Position numbers and translations under genes: made by a program
From: CBFDBF01 sp050293315
Lineage (GTDB): Bacteria > Pseudomonadota > Gammaproteobacteria > Chromatiales > Chromatiaceae
Assembly (NCBI GenBank): GCA_050293315.1
Contig: JBNKMS010000010.1
Span: 1 to 64,000, forward strand
Direction: 5' to 3'
Length of the DNA stretch: 64,000 nucleotides
Shown here: positions 17,842-27,787 of the stretch, one piece after another
How positions within the stretch are numbered: the first letter of the stretch is position 1
Layout: each line of letters begins with the position of its first letter
The notes under the pieces: model-generated
What the model saw: only the letters and a program-made list of their open reading frames with translations
The model's database searches: none
Told to the model about the DNA's origin: nothing

Positions 17842-18225
17842 CTAGGGCTTAAACAGCGTCTCAATCTGTCGCTGCACCCGTGGAGATGTTGCACTACCTC
17901 CAGCCTCACCGGTACTGGTTATGGTATACAGCGTCTCACCACTAACCGTTACACTGCTGTAAGTAGTAGTGAACCAGGCGGTTGCATCTGGATTGGCCGG
18001 AGAGTCGGTAGTAACGGCAGACGCTCCATTGACAATACGGTTGGCAGCCCACTCTGCCCCACTCTCCGCTGCATACAGCGCCTGAGACGAGTAGAGTTCA
18101 TTGATGCTCTCGCTAGTGCCCATGACGATAAACCGTGTCATCATGGCTGCAAGTAGCGCCAGGGCGGTTATCAAAAAGATCGCTGCCAGCATGGAGAGGC
18201 CGGATTGTCTACTGTGTTGCATCAT
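17842..18225 (-). CDS. mshP: MSHA minor pilin-like protein MshP
   Basis: A 127-residue PilX/MshP-type protein. The N terminus SGLSMLAAIFLITALALLAA is a hydrophobic pilin-like helix but lacks the Glu at mature position 5, as is usual for this family. The rest (ALYAAESGAEWAANRI) contains the AAESG motif of PilX-like proteins. It should be part of the minor-pilin priming complex with MshC, MshD and MshO. It overlaps the end of mshO by 4 bases and is the last gene of this msh run. Confidence 0.82.
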   Translation of the reverse strand: MMQHSRQSGLSMLAAIFLITALALLAAMMTRFIVMGTSESINELYSSQALYAAESGAEWAANRIVNGASAVTTDSPANPDATAWFTTTYSSVTVSGETLYTITSTGEAGGSATSPRVQRQIETLFKP

Positions 18226-19061
18226 GGCGTATTCCTGATCAAGACCTCCTGATAGAGACGGATGGTCTCATCTCCATCTGCCAGCTCAAGGTCTACCCGT
18301 AATACTCCACTGGCGAAAGGGTTACCCGGTTCATAACTAAAATCCAATGAAGTTACCCCATCCACCAGGATAGGATCGGAGCTACTCCAATCGCCGTTGG
18401 TATCGTAGCCGCTCATACCGGAGCCCTTGTGCCATCGCAAGGTATCGCCCAATAACCCAATCTCATGCACCCTATTGGAGATAACAAAATGGTTACCCGG
18501 TGAATCGTTGGGGAAGCTGTGGCCGACAAAACCTAGCTGCAGAACCTGTCCAACGGTAGTACCATCTGGAACATTGGCTGTGGCAACAGTCCCAGTCAGC
18601 GAAGAGACGGTACTGCCGGCCCGTAGTTCACCGGCTGAGGTATTACCCAGGATCAATCTATCACCAGCCTGCAGGGTTACACTATCTAGTATGTACAGCT
18701 CCAGCATTATTGTCGGACTCTTGGAGAAACGTCTTGCTGGGACCAGAAATGCCCCGGCAAAACCATCATTTGTGGAGACATATCGCCCACCGGTACGCAC
18801 CTCCAGGAACTGTATCCCCTCGTTCCCCCCGGAGGTGACCACCTCCAGACTATTCGGGACGGCTTGGCGCACCACTCTGGCCAACTGCTCCAATGCCAAA
18901 CGCCCTTTAGCCGTCAGTTCGCCTCTGCTACGGGTGGTAAAGTAGGAGCCGACCGACTGTTCGATTACCGGTGCCATCAGGCCGCCAACAATGCCGATTA
19001 TGACTACCGCCATAATGATCTCTGGTAGATTGAAGCCTCTATTGTGGTTGAGATTCAGCAT
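18222..19061 (-). CDS. mshO: MSHA minor pilin MshO
   Basis: A 279-residue type IV minor prepilin (PilW/MshO class). The leader MLNLNHNRG is cut before FNLPEIIMAVVIIGIVGG, with Glu at position 5. The large beta-rich C-terminal part is longer than in major pilins. It overlaps mshD by one base and mshP by four, so the minor pilin genes are translated together. Confidence 0.85.
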   Translation of the reverse strand: MLNLNHNRGFNLPEIIMAVVIIGIVGGLMAPVIEQSVGSYFTTRSRGELTAKGRLALEQLARVVRQAVPNSLEVVTSGGNEGIQFLEVRTGGRYVSTNDGFAGAFLVPARRFSKSPTIMLELYILDSVTLQAGDRLILGNTSAGELRAGSTVSSLTGTVATANVPDGTTVGQVLQLGFVGHSFPNDSPGNHFVISNRVHEIGLLGDTLRWHKGSGMSGYDTNGDWSSSDPILVDGVTSLDFSYEPGNPFASGVLRVDLELADGDETIRLYQEVLIRNTP

Positions 19062-19609
19062 CAGAAATTGAGCCTGTAGGCGTGAATGGAAAAGGTCTCA
19101 GCGGCTGGTGTAGTCACAGTCACCGTAATATGGCGCACATCGATAGCCGGCACGCCATTCCAGGCGGAACCGGGCTGGCTGACAGAGACGCTGACACTGA
19201 AACCGTCATAACCAGGCATCGGTGACTGCCCATCTACCGGGTCGGTCTGATCGGGGAATTGAGGAGGACTGTCACTAACCCCATGATAGTCATCGATATC
19301 ATCGAACTGAGAACGATTCTCTCCATCCGGGCCAATCCCTGGGATCGAGGAGCCATCCGGACAGATGGAGGCAACGGTATCTATCCAGCCACCACCAACA
19401 GGGGTGCACTCATTCCAGCGCTTGCGCACTATCTCATCCATGTAGGCATTCATCAGTGCTATACCACGCTGTCGTACATACGGTTCATGACTGTGACCTA
19501 TACTCTGCCTGAACTGCATTACCACTACAGATAGCGCAATTCCGATAACCACGATGAACATCACCGTCTCTATCATGGTGAAGCCGAGCTGCCTAATTGA
19601 TCCGCGCAT
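19061..19609 (-). CDS. mshD: MSHA minor pilin MshD
   Basis: A 182-residue minor prepilin. The leader MRGSIRQLG precedes FTMIETVMFIVVIGIALSVV, with Glu at mature position 5. The short motif ALMNAYMDEIVRKRW after the helix is characteristic of MshD/PilV-type proteins. Its start overlaps the 3' end of mshC by 17 bases. Confidence 0.85.
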   Translation of the reverse strand: MRGSIRQLGFTMIETVMFIVVIGIALSVVVMQFRQSIGHSHEPYVRQRGIALMNAYMDEIVRKRWNECTPVGGGWIDTVASICPDGSSIPGIGPDGENRSQFDDIDDYHGVSDSPPQFPDQTDPVDGQSPMPGYDGFSVSVSVSQPGSAWNGVPAIDVRHITVTVTTPAAETFSIHAYRLNF

Positions 19610-20072
19610 AGCCTGTCATCCGCTCAACCACGACTGTTTTGCTATCTGTGCCAACCGACACGGTGACCGTGACATTGCTCCCGGACGGCTCGCTGCAGGC
19701 TGGCAGTCCAGCAAGACAGATGGGCCTGCCCCTGGAATCAAACTGGATGGTTCCCGATTGATCGATTGCAACATTGGTCCAGTCGCTGACATAGTTGCTG
19801 CCGCCGGACATAGGATTGCTCACTGCACTTCCGTTTTGAGTTACTTGGAAACTGTTGGCACCAGAATCCAGCTCAACCTGGAAGGGCGCGCTACCGCTGT
19901 GTGTCATCGACATCTCCTGGGCATAACGCACCGCCTCTACCAACTCCTGTGCGGCCACATGTGCATCAAATATATGCAGATCAATTCGCGGCACGGTATA
20001 GGCTGCGAGTATACCGACGATGATAATCACCATGACCAGCTCAATCAGAGTGAAACCGCGCTGGCTGCTCAT
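19593..20072 (-). CDS. mshC: MSHA minor pilin MshC (GspH-like)
   Basis: A 159-residue minor prepilin with a six-residue leader (MSSQRG) before FTLIELVMVIIIVGILAA, Glu at position 5. The globular part has a GspH/FimT-type beta-sandwich ending, consistent with MshC. It follows the mshQ-like gene directly with a 4-base overlap. Confidence 0.85.
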   Translation of the reverse strand: MSSQRGFTLIELVMVIIIVGILAAYTVPRIDLHIFDAHVAAQELVEAVRYAQEMSMTHSGSAPFQVELDSGANSFQVTQNGSAVSNPMSGGSNYVSDWTNVAIDQSGTIQFDSRGRPICLAGLPACSEPSGSNVTVTVSVGTDSKTVVVERMTGYARIN

Positions 20073-23000
20073 TCTATCTCTCGCCAGTAGATAAAACGGT
20101 CATCACTGCGGAATATACCGAAGGTGGCCGTAGCAGTTGTAGGACCAGGCAGCCAGAGAGGCCAAGTCAATGTAACTACGCTTTCGCCACCAGGAGGATC
20201 TGGGTTGGCGATAACCTGCAGGGTCAGATCGCCACTACCACCATTTAGCGTTATTGGCGTCACTGGAGAGGCAGAGGTAGTAATATCACTGTCCACCTTA
20301 CTGTAGCTAATTATTGAGCAGCTATCATCACTATTCACTATCCAACCACCGCTATCGTAGTGCTGGGCACCGATGGGTAGCACCAACGTATCCCCGATTT
20401 CACCCTGGGTACCGTAACTGTCGTTGGCATAACCCTGACCATAGCGCAGCTCCGTACCGGTAATGGCGCTAAAGGTAAAGCCGTTCGGCGTATCACCATC
20501 ATTTGTGTTACAACTGCTGTTGACTGAGTCGTAGCAGACCCCATCGGCATCGGTCAGATCGGCGGCGCTGAGATCCAGGTCCACTGAGGCACTGAATGGA
20601 TTTTCCGGAGTAGCCGGTCGAGAGTAACTTATCCGATCACCACTGAGAGTCAGGGTTGGCGGCACGGCATCGTAATCATCCCCCGCGCGCGTCGCACTCC
20701 CTCCATCCACATCCCAGCTGATAGTTGCCGCGGTTGCGGCTGCCACATTGGAGTAACTGCGACCAGCCAGGGCATCATCCAACATCCAGAAATCTCCTGC
20801 ATAGTTTTGGGTAAAGACACCAGCGCTATTCTGTGGCTCTAGCGTCAGCACAGGATCGGTAGCAAAACCGAAACCACCATTTACCGGATCCGCCCCAAGA
20901 TAGGTAAATGGATTGGCACCAGCACTACAGCCGCTATTAAATTGTGGCGTATTGCCGAAAAACATCAGTCTGGCAGGATAGATGCGGCCAATATTATCGC
21001 TGTTACCTCCGGTCACCGTTTCACCAAAATAGGCGTTTGCCGGCGGGGTGGCGGTAATAGTGAATACACCCACTTCGGACAACGCCTGATTGTTGATCAG
21101 ATGTTCACCATTGTCCGCCGCCACTATATCTACGGAGGTAACTGCCAGGTTGCCAGGCGCTCCGCCCACTGGAGTAACCAATGTCTGTGACAGGGTGATG
21201 CCGTTCATCTGAAAATTTGGGGTTACGGAGTTATCCGCACAGACGCCACGCACCTTGAGATTGAACGGCTCTCCCGCCTGTTGAAAGGCGCTACAGGTAT
21301 GATCCCCGGAGGGACAGGCAGCATTTGCATCATCACTGAACACATAGATATGATCAGGTTTGGTGACAAAGGCGTCACTACCGGTCATTACCAGACCGGC
21401 CTCACTGCCGCTCCCGCTGAAGCTGGAATCCAGGGTCAACTGCCCGGCATCCTCATAGTTGACCGTGACCGTAGCAGTGCCACTGCCATTAAACGTTAGC
21501 GGCACAGCCGTACCTGGCGCTGCTGTAGCAATGGTATAGTCAGTGCCACCGCTGTTTAGGGTCAACTGCCTGCTACCACTGGCTGGATTTGTGTAATTGG
21601 TCCAGAATTGCACCGCCTCGGTGCGATTCTGGAAGGCAGGGACACACTGCTCACTGGCCAGATCCTTACGCACTGCACTTATGCTCAGGTTTCCTGATGT
21701 TGCACAAGAGGTCTGGGTCGGGATATCGTAGATAAATCCTGAGTCGTGAAACTCAATATCACAACTGGCAGCGACACCACCGACAAAACAGCTCTCTCCA
21801 TTGGCAGGAGATGGATTGGCCCCCGCTACACCCAAAGTTACGGTTCCTGGAGTGGTGTGGCGCAGCTCAAAAACACCGCTACCGTTATTGATGGTTATGG
21901 TGTCACCCCCAACCCAGCCGGTCGGTAGTAGATCAACCTGCACCGCGTCGGTATGCAGGACAGAGCAGTCGGAATTGGAGCACGCCCTGATGGTCACACT
22001 CTCCGGCTGGCAGGTGAGGGCCGAGCTATCGTGGTGAAACTCAATATGATCCAGGGTGCTAACGTAACAGGCGTGGGTCTCTTGCATCACATACTCAATC
22101 TGCGCCACGCTCAGAGCTGTTGTGTGTAGAGAGACCTCGTCCAGATTACCGCGAAAGCGGTTATCGACCTCGCCACTATCGGTCTCTCCACCGATGGATG
22201 CCATCCCGCTATCTGTCCCCCAGCTGCCGGCAAAGGCCTGAGAACCTGCATATAGGGGGGTACCACTATCGTCATAGATATGGAGCCGCATCAAGTGATT
22301 GTCGACATCAGCTACCGCGGCAACAAAGTACCAGCGATTGTTATGGATCACCGGATCTGAATCCATTATCTTCAGGATTGAGCCACGCGAGTAGAAGCGC
22401 AGCCTTCTGGGCCCGCCATCGCCCATACTCAATGCATAGCCGCCGCGGCTATTGTCCTCATCATCGGCAAAGATCCGCTGACCCGCCTCACCTTGCCTGG
22501 TAGTCCGCATCCAGGCGGTAATAGTAAAACTAGTAGTCTGGTCGGGAAATCCTGGGACCTCCACATAATCCCCCTCACCATCAAACACGCCATAGCGACA
22601 TGTTCCCGGGCTGCCTGGAACCGCCGGGCTGCCGGTACCAGTAGTGGCATCATCTCTGCGAGTGCCATTGAGGCCGCTTCCCGACGAGTCAACCACCTCT
22701 CCCGGGCTGCCTACCCATGAGGCCTCCTCCATCTGCCACCAGGCCAGCCGTTGATTACAACCACTGTTCATGTCGGTGAGCACCTGGGCCTGATCTATAG
22801 CGCCGTCATAGACACGAAACTCATCAAGACGGCCACGGAAACGGTAGCCGTTGTTTATTCCCCAGCCGCTTATATGCATTTGCGAGTCCACCACGGCGCG
22901 ACTGTTATAGATGGTGCCGCGACGATGGCTCAGTACCTGTTCAACCCCATCTATAAATAGCTGGTTGTCATAGACGCTGTTATTGGTGAAGACGGCGGCC

Positions 23001-24178
23001 ACATGGTGCCAGCCGTTGGCAAGACCTGTAGAAGAGATGCCGTAGATATCACCGCCACCGGTATTGAAACCAAAGTGTGGATTTATTAACCAGAGATCGT
23101 GGACATACCATCCCATTGGCATGACGCTATTGGTCCCATCCCAGTACATCCAGAATGTTACGCTACTCTTATCACCGGGTGCGGTCGACAGAGGCAGCCC
23201 GGTTATATTGAAGGTACCGCCAAAGATACCGCCATAGAACTCACCACCATAACAGGTGTCCGGCTTGATCCCCTGGGCGGGGGTCGCTACCCGATTGACC
23301 CAACCAATCCTGGTCCCATCTGCTGTACCAACTAAATCATCCAAGACCCCGGTGATATTCCAGTTATCATCAAAGCTGTAGCGGGCCACCAAGGTACCAG
23401 GGGCAGGCGCTGGGCAACCGGGGCAACCGGCAGCTGTGTAAGCTACATCGGCGTTCACCTCTGCCTGGGTGATCTCGCTGTCGTATACCTTTACCTCATC
23501 CAGCCTGCCGGAAAATCTGTACCCATCGTCAGACCACCAGCCACCAATTCGTAGATGCGGGTTTACCTCAGCCCAATTATTGTGGGTGTGGCCCTGACGC
23601 AGGGTTAAAGTGCGCTCGGTCCCATCTATGTACAGCCTGTTGCTGTATATATCGTTATTGGTAAAGACTGCGGCCACATGGTGCCAGCCGTTGGCCAGGC
23701 CGGCGGAGGAGATGCCATAGACATCACTACCAGAACTATTAAAACCAAAATTGCCACCAGAGAACCAGAGATCGTGCCGATACCAACCGATCGGCATAAC
23801 GCCATCAGTCCCATCCCAATACATCCAGAAACTGACCGTAGTCTTGACCCCTGATGTAGTAGACAGAGGCAGACCTGTTATATCGATTGCCCCGCCTCCA
23901 AAGGAAGCACTACTACAGGTGTCATTTTTAAGTCCAGAGGTTGGATCATTGTTGCGACCTACTGCCCCCGATACCAGACCGTCATAACTACCAACAGTAC
24001 CAGGGGCACTATTCGTAGCGATACCGGATGTATGCCAGTCACAACTATCAAAGCTGTAGTGGGCGATTAGCGCCCCCACTGCCTGTCCACTAAACAATAG
24101 ACAGATAGCCGGCAGCGCGAACCATCTATACAGAGTCCTTCTGGTAGTTGTAGAGTTGGTATTCTCTCCAGTCGACAT
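20069..24178 (-). CDS. mshQ: MshQ-like LamG adhesin of the MSHA locus
   Basis: A very large exported protein of 1369 residues with a signal peptide (LPAICLLFSGQAVGA). Three consecutive LamG/concanavalin-like domains follow (about 36-250, 262-475 and 490-700; recurring motifs such as GRLDEVKVYD, GRLDEFRVYD and GNLDEVSLH). Then comes a long Cys- and Ser/Thr-rich beta region with the C-terminal DUF6701-type segment of MshQ proteins, ending in a conserved WLPGPTTATATFGIFRSDDR. LamG domains bind sugars or proteins, so an adhesive role at the pilus or cell surface is inferred. Here it precedes mshC; in Vibrio mshQ is at the 3' end of the locus. Confidence 0.8.
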   Translation of the reverse strand: MSTGENTNSTTTRRTLYRWFALPAICLLFSGQAVGALIAHYSFDSCDWHTSGIATNSAPGTVGSYDGLVSGAVGRNNDPTSGLKNDTCSSASFGGGAIDITGLPLSTTSGVKTTVSFWMYWDGTDGVMPIGWYRHDLWFSGGNFGFNSSGSDVYGISSAGLANGWHHVAAVFTNNDIYSNRLYIDGTERTLTLRQGHTHNNWAEVNPHLRIGGWWSDDGYRFSGRLDEVKVYDSEITQAEVNADVAYTAAGCPGCPAPAPGTLVARYSFDDNWNITGVLDDLVGTADGTRIGWVNRVATPAQGIKPDTCYGGEFYGGIFGGTFNITGLPLSTAPGDKSSVTFWMYWDGTNSVMPMGWYVHDLWLINPHFGFNTGGGDIYGISSTGLANGWHHVAAVFTNNSVYDNQLFIDGVEQVLSHRRGTIYNSRAVVDSQMHISGWGINNGYRFRGRLDEFRVYDGAIDQAQVLTDMNSGCNQRLAWWQMEEASWVGSPGEVVDSSGSGLNGTRRDDATTGTGSPAVPGSPGTCRYGVFDGEGDYVEVPGFPDQTTSFTITAWMRTTRQGEAGQRIFADDEDNSRGGYALSMGDGGPRRLRFYSRGSILKIMDSDPVIHNNRWYFVAAVADVDNHLMRLHIYDDSGTPLYAGSQAFAGSWGTDSGMASIGGETDSGEVDNRFRGNLDEVSLHTTALSVAQIEYVMQETHACYVSTLDHIEFHHDSSALTCQPESVTIRACSNSDCSVLHTDAVQVDLLPTGWVGGDTITINNGSGVFELRHTTPGTVTLGVAGANPSPANGESCFVGGVAASCDIEFHDSGFIYDIPTQTSCATSGNLSISAVRKDLASEQCVPAFQNRTEAVQFWTNYTNPASGSRQLTLNSGGTDYTIATAAPGTAVPLTFNGSGTATVTVNYEDAGQLTLDSSFSGSGSEAGLVMTGSDAFVTKPDHIYVFSDDANAACPSGDHTCSAFQQAGEPFNLKVRGVCADNSVTPNFQMNGITLSQTLVTPVGGAPGNLAVTSVDIVAADNGEHLINNQALSEVGVFTITATPPANAYFGETVTGGNSDNIGRIYPARLMFFGNTPQFNSGCSAGANPFTYLGADPVNGGFGFATDPVLTLEPQNSAGVFTQNYAGDFWMLDDALAGRSYSNVAAATAATISWDVDGGSATRAGDDYDAVPPTLTLSGDRISYSRPATPENPFSASVDLDLSAADLTDADGVCYDSVNSSCNTNDGDTPNGFTFSAITGTELRYGQGYANDSYGTQGEIGDTLVLPIGAQHYDSGGWIVNSDDSCSIISYSKVDSDITTSASPVTPITLNGGSGDLTLQVIANPDPPGGESVVTLTWPLWLPGPTTATATFGIFRSDDRFIYWREIE

Positions 24179-24196
24179 GACTTGAGCTCTCCACCC

Positions 24197-25420
24197 TCAA
24201 AGCCTGGTCAACTGGGTAAGATCCCACATCGGCAGGAAGATACCCAGGGCCAATATCAGCACCAGAATACCAATCGCTATAAGCAAGATCGGTTCTATTA
24301 CGGTGGTGAGATTCTTAAGATCATAATCCACCTCACGCTCATAGAAGTCAGCCGCCTCCCCCAACATACGATCGACTGCACCGGTCTCCTCACCTACCGC
24401 AAGCATCTGGATTACCAATGGTGTAAACAACCCGGTTGCCGATGCTGTACGGGTCAAGGTATCACCCCTCTCGACACCGTTGCGCATAGTGAGGATACGA
24501 TTCCCTACATACTCGTTATCAACCGCGCGCGATACCACGGTAAGTGCCTGGATGAGTGGCACGCCACTACCGACGGTCATGGCAAAGGCGCGAGCAAAAC
24601 GCCCTATGGTGGCCCGATGAATAAGATCCCCAACTACTGGCAACCGAAGCTTGAGACGATCCCAGCTGTAACGCCCGTTATCGGTACGAACGTAATAGCG
24701 TATACCTATTAATGAAAATACCATCAGGGCCAACATTATCGGCCAGTAGGCAACAAAAAAATCAGAGGTTGCAATCAGTGCCTTGGTCTGCCAGGGCAAC
24801 TCTATATTCTTTCCGGAAAATAGCTTAGCGAATGCAGGTATGACCCATATATTAACAACGGCGATAGCAACAGCGATAGCCGCTATAACGAAACTCGGAT
24901 AACGCAGTGCCGTCTTGATGCGGTTACGAGTGTCCCGCTCCAGCTCAAGGTAGGTAGCTAATTGAAGAAAAGCATCATCCAGTTTACCGGTATTTTCACC
25001 AACTTTGATAAGACTGATCATTATGGTAGGGAAAGTATCTGTGTACTTACCCATAGCCAGAGATAGCTCTTTACCAGACTCTAGCTCAAGCCTGATGCCT
25101 GTTAATATCTCAGCCAACACCGGGTTACGCATCGTCCCCGCCAACCCAGTGATACCACGGATTATGGGTACACCGGCCTTGTTGAGACTATACATCTGAC
25201 GACACAGGTGGATTAGATCATCGAGATTGGGCTTTCTTCTACCAAACCGGCTATGCAGTTCCCTTAGCGCATCCTCCTCCTCTACTACAGGAGTTATATC
25301 TATAGGGGTAACGCCACTATTCAGTAGCAGTGCAGCAACGGACTCAGTGGTAGCCGCCTCCATATTTCCGGAGACTGACTCGCCCCTACTGTTACGCGCC
25401 TTGTACTGATAGATCGGCAT
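24197..25420 (-). CDS. mshG: MSHA platform protein MshG (GspF/PilC-like)
   Basis: Polytopic inner-membrane platform protein of 407 residues. It has two GspF domains (about 70-195 and 275-395) and transmembrane helices near 170-190, 220-245 and 375-400, the standard GspF/PilC layout. MshE should act on its cytosolic face. It is the first gene of the second minus-strand msh run and lies 18 bases upstream of the mshQ-like gene. The 64-base gap to tilS must hold any promoter of its own. Confidence 0.9.
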   Translation of the reverse strand: MPIYQYKARNSRGESVSGNMEAATTESVAALLLNSGVTPIDITPVVEEEDALRELHSRFGRRKPNLDDLIHLCRQMYSLNKAGVPIIRGITGLAGTMRNPVLAEILTGIRLELESGKELSLAMGKYTDTFPTIMISLIKVGENTGKLDDAFLQLATYLELERDTRNRIKTALRYPSFVIAAIAVAIAVVNIWVIPAFAKLFSGKNIELPWQTKALIATSDFFVAYWPIMLALMVFSLIGIRYYVRTDNGRYSWDRLKLRLPVVGDLIHRATIGRFARAFAMTVGSGVPLIQALTVVSRAVDNEYVGNRILTMRNGVERGDTLTRTASATGLFTPLVIQMLAVGEETGAVDRMLGEAADFYEREVDYDLKNLTTVIEPILLIAIGILVLILALGIFLPMWDLTQLTRL

Positions 25421-25484
25421 ATTTGGGAACCTTAATACTTAATTTAGGATTAAACCACATCTACATATAAGTGTAGTGCAATTT

Positions 25485-26801
25485 CTATTCCTGTTCCCAA
25501 CGCAGGCCAATACAGGGCGCTGCATCTGTTGCAGTGCAATAGATGAGATCACCAATCGCGACCAGATTATCATCGACAAAGATCAGTGGAAGCCTCTGTC
25601 TCTGCCATGGTGGAATTCCCAGCTCCTGAGACAGCTTTTTAATACTCTTACTATGACCACGTTCAGGCTGATGGCAGCGCTCTCCCCCTGAGCGAAAACG
25701 CACCTGAATGGTGCCAGACTCCCACAAATTTAGTGGGATACCGCTCTTCCTCTCTTCAACCAACAGCCTACCCAGACCTGCAGGCAGCTCCAGGGGAGAG
25801 AGGCCATCCCACTCTATAATCTGACTGGCATCAAGCGGAATAAGTGGTGGAGAGAGATATAGCCGACCACGAAAACGCCGCAACTCCGCACCCCGCCATT
25901 TAATCAGTGGATTGCGCTCCTCTCCTGCGGTGACCATCTCTGCCAGCACCCGCTCCAGATGCACCGTATCGGGAAGGGTGAACCCCTCACCCCTGATCCA
26001 ACTACGTAGCACCGCACGTGCGCGTGACGGAGGTAGCTCTGCCAGGAGGTCAAGATCAAGACTAGCGTCTTCTCTGTCCAACATTTCGCCCAGATCCTGC
26101 TGCGCCATAGCATCAATCAACTGCTGGGCCTCAGCACAGTGGCTGGCACTACGTGACAGAGTGCGACCAAGAGAGGGCCAACGTTGAGCCAATAGCGGAA
26201 TCACCTGCTGCCGCAGAAAATTACGATCAAAGGAGATATCACTGTTGCTGGAATCCTCCAACCAGGAGAGTCCCTCTTTCTTGGCATAGGTGACCAATTG
26301 TTGGCGCGAAAAGCCCAGCAGTGGCCGAGCATGATAACCACTCGCAAATTCATTTATTGCTGGCATGGCCGCAAGTCCGCTGGGACCGCTACCACGCATC
26401 AGTTGTAGCAGCAGTGTCTCCGCCTGATCATCCTGATGGTGGGCGGTAAATAGAATTTCCCCAGCACTAATCTCAGTTGCTATTGCAGCATAACGCCGAT
26501 CTCTGGCCACCGCCTCAAGGCTCTCCCCCTTGGCTGCATCAACCTTGATAGGCACAACCTTAAGCTGGATATTCTGCTGCTGGCAGTAACGCTCGCACCT
26601 GGCTGACCAGTCGGCCGCGTCTGGATGGATACCATGATCTATGTGTATAGCAGAGAGCTCTGCATTGAGCTGGGGACGCAAAATGGATAGGGCATGCAGC
26701 AGTACCTGTGAGTCCAACCCACCGCTGTAGGCCACCCAGTAACGCTGGGCAATCGGCAAGCTGGAGATAACTGCAAATAGCCGTTCTGGAGAGAAGGCCA
26801 T
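25485..26801 (-). CDS. tilS: tRNA(Ile)-lysidine synthase TilS
   Basis: Converts C34 of the CAU-anticodon tRNA-Ile to lysidine so that it reads AUA codons. It has 438 residues, near the E. coli length (432). The N-terminal PP-loop SGGLDS (26-31) binds ATP. The middle and C-terminal substrate-binding domains are present, with GERCHQPERGHSKSIKKLSQE near the end. It follows accA by 26 bases, a known neighbour in this class. Confidence 0.93.
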   Translation of the reverse strand: MAFSPERLFAVISSLPIAQRYWVAYSGGLDSQVLLHALSILRPQLNAELSAIHIDHGIHPDAADWSARCERYCQQQNIQLKVVPIKVDAAKGESLEAVARDRRYAAIATEISAGEILFTAHHQDDQAETLLLQLMRGSGPSGLAAMPAINEFASGYHARPLLGFSRQQLVTYAKKEGLSWLEDSSNSDISFDRNFLRQQVIPLLAQRWPSLGRTLSRSASHCAEAQQLIDAMAQQDLGEMLDREDASLDLDLLAELPPSRARAVLRSWIRGEGFTLPDTVHLERVLAEMVTAGEERNPLIKWRGAELRRFRGRLYLSPPLIPLDASQIIEWDGLSPLELPAGLGRLLVEERKSGIPLNLWESGTIQVRFRSGGERCHQPERGHSKSIKKLSQELGIPPWQRQRLPLIFVDDNLVAIGDLIYCTATDAAPCIGLRWEQE

Positions 26802-26827
26802 ATCTCTTATCTTGTGTTCATTAACTG

Positions 26828-27787
26828 TCAGCCACTGCTGAACTGCCCATATTTCATGAGCCGCTGGTAGCGCTGTTCCAGGATTTGATCGAGCGGCACC
26901 TGCGCTAGTCGGTCAAGATTGTGTACCAGGGCGTGCCGCATATTCTCCGCCATGGCGTCCATATCACGGTGAGCACCACCCAGAGGTTCGGGAATTATAT
27001 CGTCAATGAGGCCCAACTCTTTAAGGCGGCTTGATGTGATTCCCATAGCCTCTGCCGCCAGAGATGCCTTGTCCGCGCTCTTCCACAATATAGAGGCACA
27101 CCCCTCTGGGGATATCACCGAATAGGTGCTGTACTGTAGCATTAACGTAAGGTCACCAACCCCGATAGCCAGTGCCCCGCCCGAGCCACCTTCGCCCATG
27201 ACCGTACATATAATCGGGCTTTTAAGACCAGCCATTACCATAAGATTGCGTGCTATCGCCTCACTCTGGCCACGCTCCTCCGCCCCCACCCCTGGATATG
27301 CCCCGGGTGTATCGATGAAGGTTAGAAGCGGCAGCCTGAACCGCTCTGCTGTCTGCATAAGCCGCAGTGCCTTGCGATATCCCTCTGGGCGTGGCATACC
27401 AAAATTACGATGCAGCTTCTCCTTTGTATCCCGCCCCTTCTGGTGACCGATCAACATTACCGAGCGACCCTCCAGGCGCGCTATCCCACCGACAATAGCG
27501 TGATCATCGGCATAGGCACGATCCCCATGCATCTCCTCAAAATCGGTAAAGACACGCTCAATATAGTCAAGCATGTAGGGCCGTTGCGGGTGACGCGCCA
27601 TCTGCGCAATCTGCCATGGCTTAAGGTCAGAGAAGATCGACTCGGTGAGTGATCTACTCTTGCTCTCAAGACGCGCTATCTCATCCTGGATATTGATCTC
27701 GGCATCGTTGCTGACAAGACGCAGCTCTTCTATCTTCGCCTCAAGCTCGGCGATCGGCTGTTCAAATTCAAGGAAATTTAGATTCAT
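26828..27787 (-). CDS. accA: Acetyl-CoA carboxylase carboxyltransferase alpha
   Basis: The alpha subunit of the carboxyltransferase that makes malonyl-CoA for fatty acid synthesis. At 319 residues it equals the E. coli protein. The start MNLNFLEFEQPIAELEAKI and the crotonase-like core (DTPGAYPGVGAEERGQSEAI, then GEGGSGGALAIGVGD) are typical. The partner accD is not in this window. A 220-base gap separates it from the end of dnaE upstream. Confidence 0.97.
   Translation of the reverse strand: MNLNFLEFEQPIAELEAKIEELRLVSNDAEINIQDEIARLESKSRSLTESIFSDLKPWQIAQMARHPQRPYMLDYIERVFTDFEEMHGDRAYADDHAIVGGIARLEGRSVMLIGHQKGRDTKEKLHRNFGMPRPEGYRKALRLMQTAERFRLPLLTFIDTPGAYPGVGAEERGQSEAIARNLMVMAGLKSPIICTVMGEGGSGGALAIGVGDLTLMLQYSTYSVISPEGCASILWKSADKASLAAEAMGITSSRLKELGLIDDIIPEPLGGAHRDMDAMAENMRHALVHNLDRLAQVPLDQILEQRYQRLMKYGQFSSG

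Noticed and set aside
19554..20090. A 178-residue plus-strand frame across mshC and mshD
   Set aside because: It is antisense to two minor pilin genes with intact leader peptides and has no features of its own.
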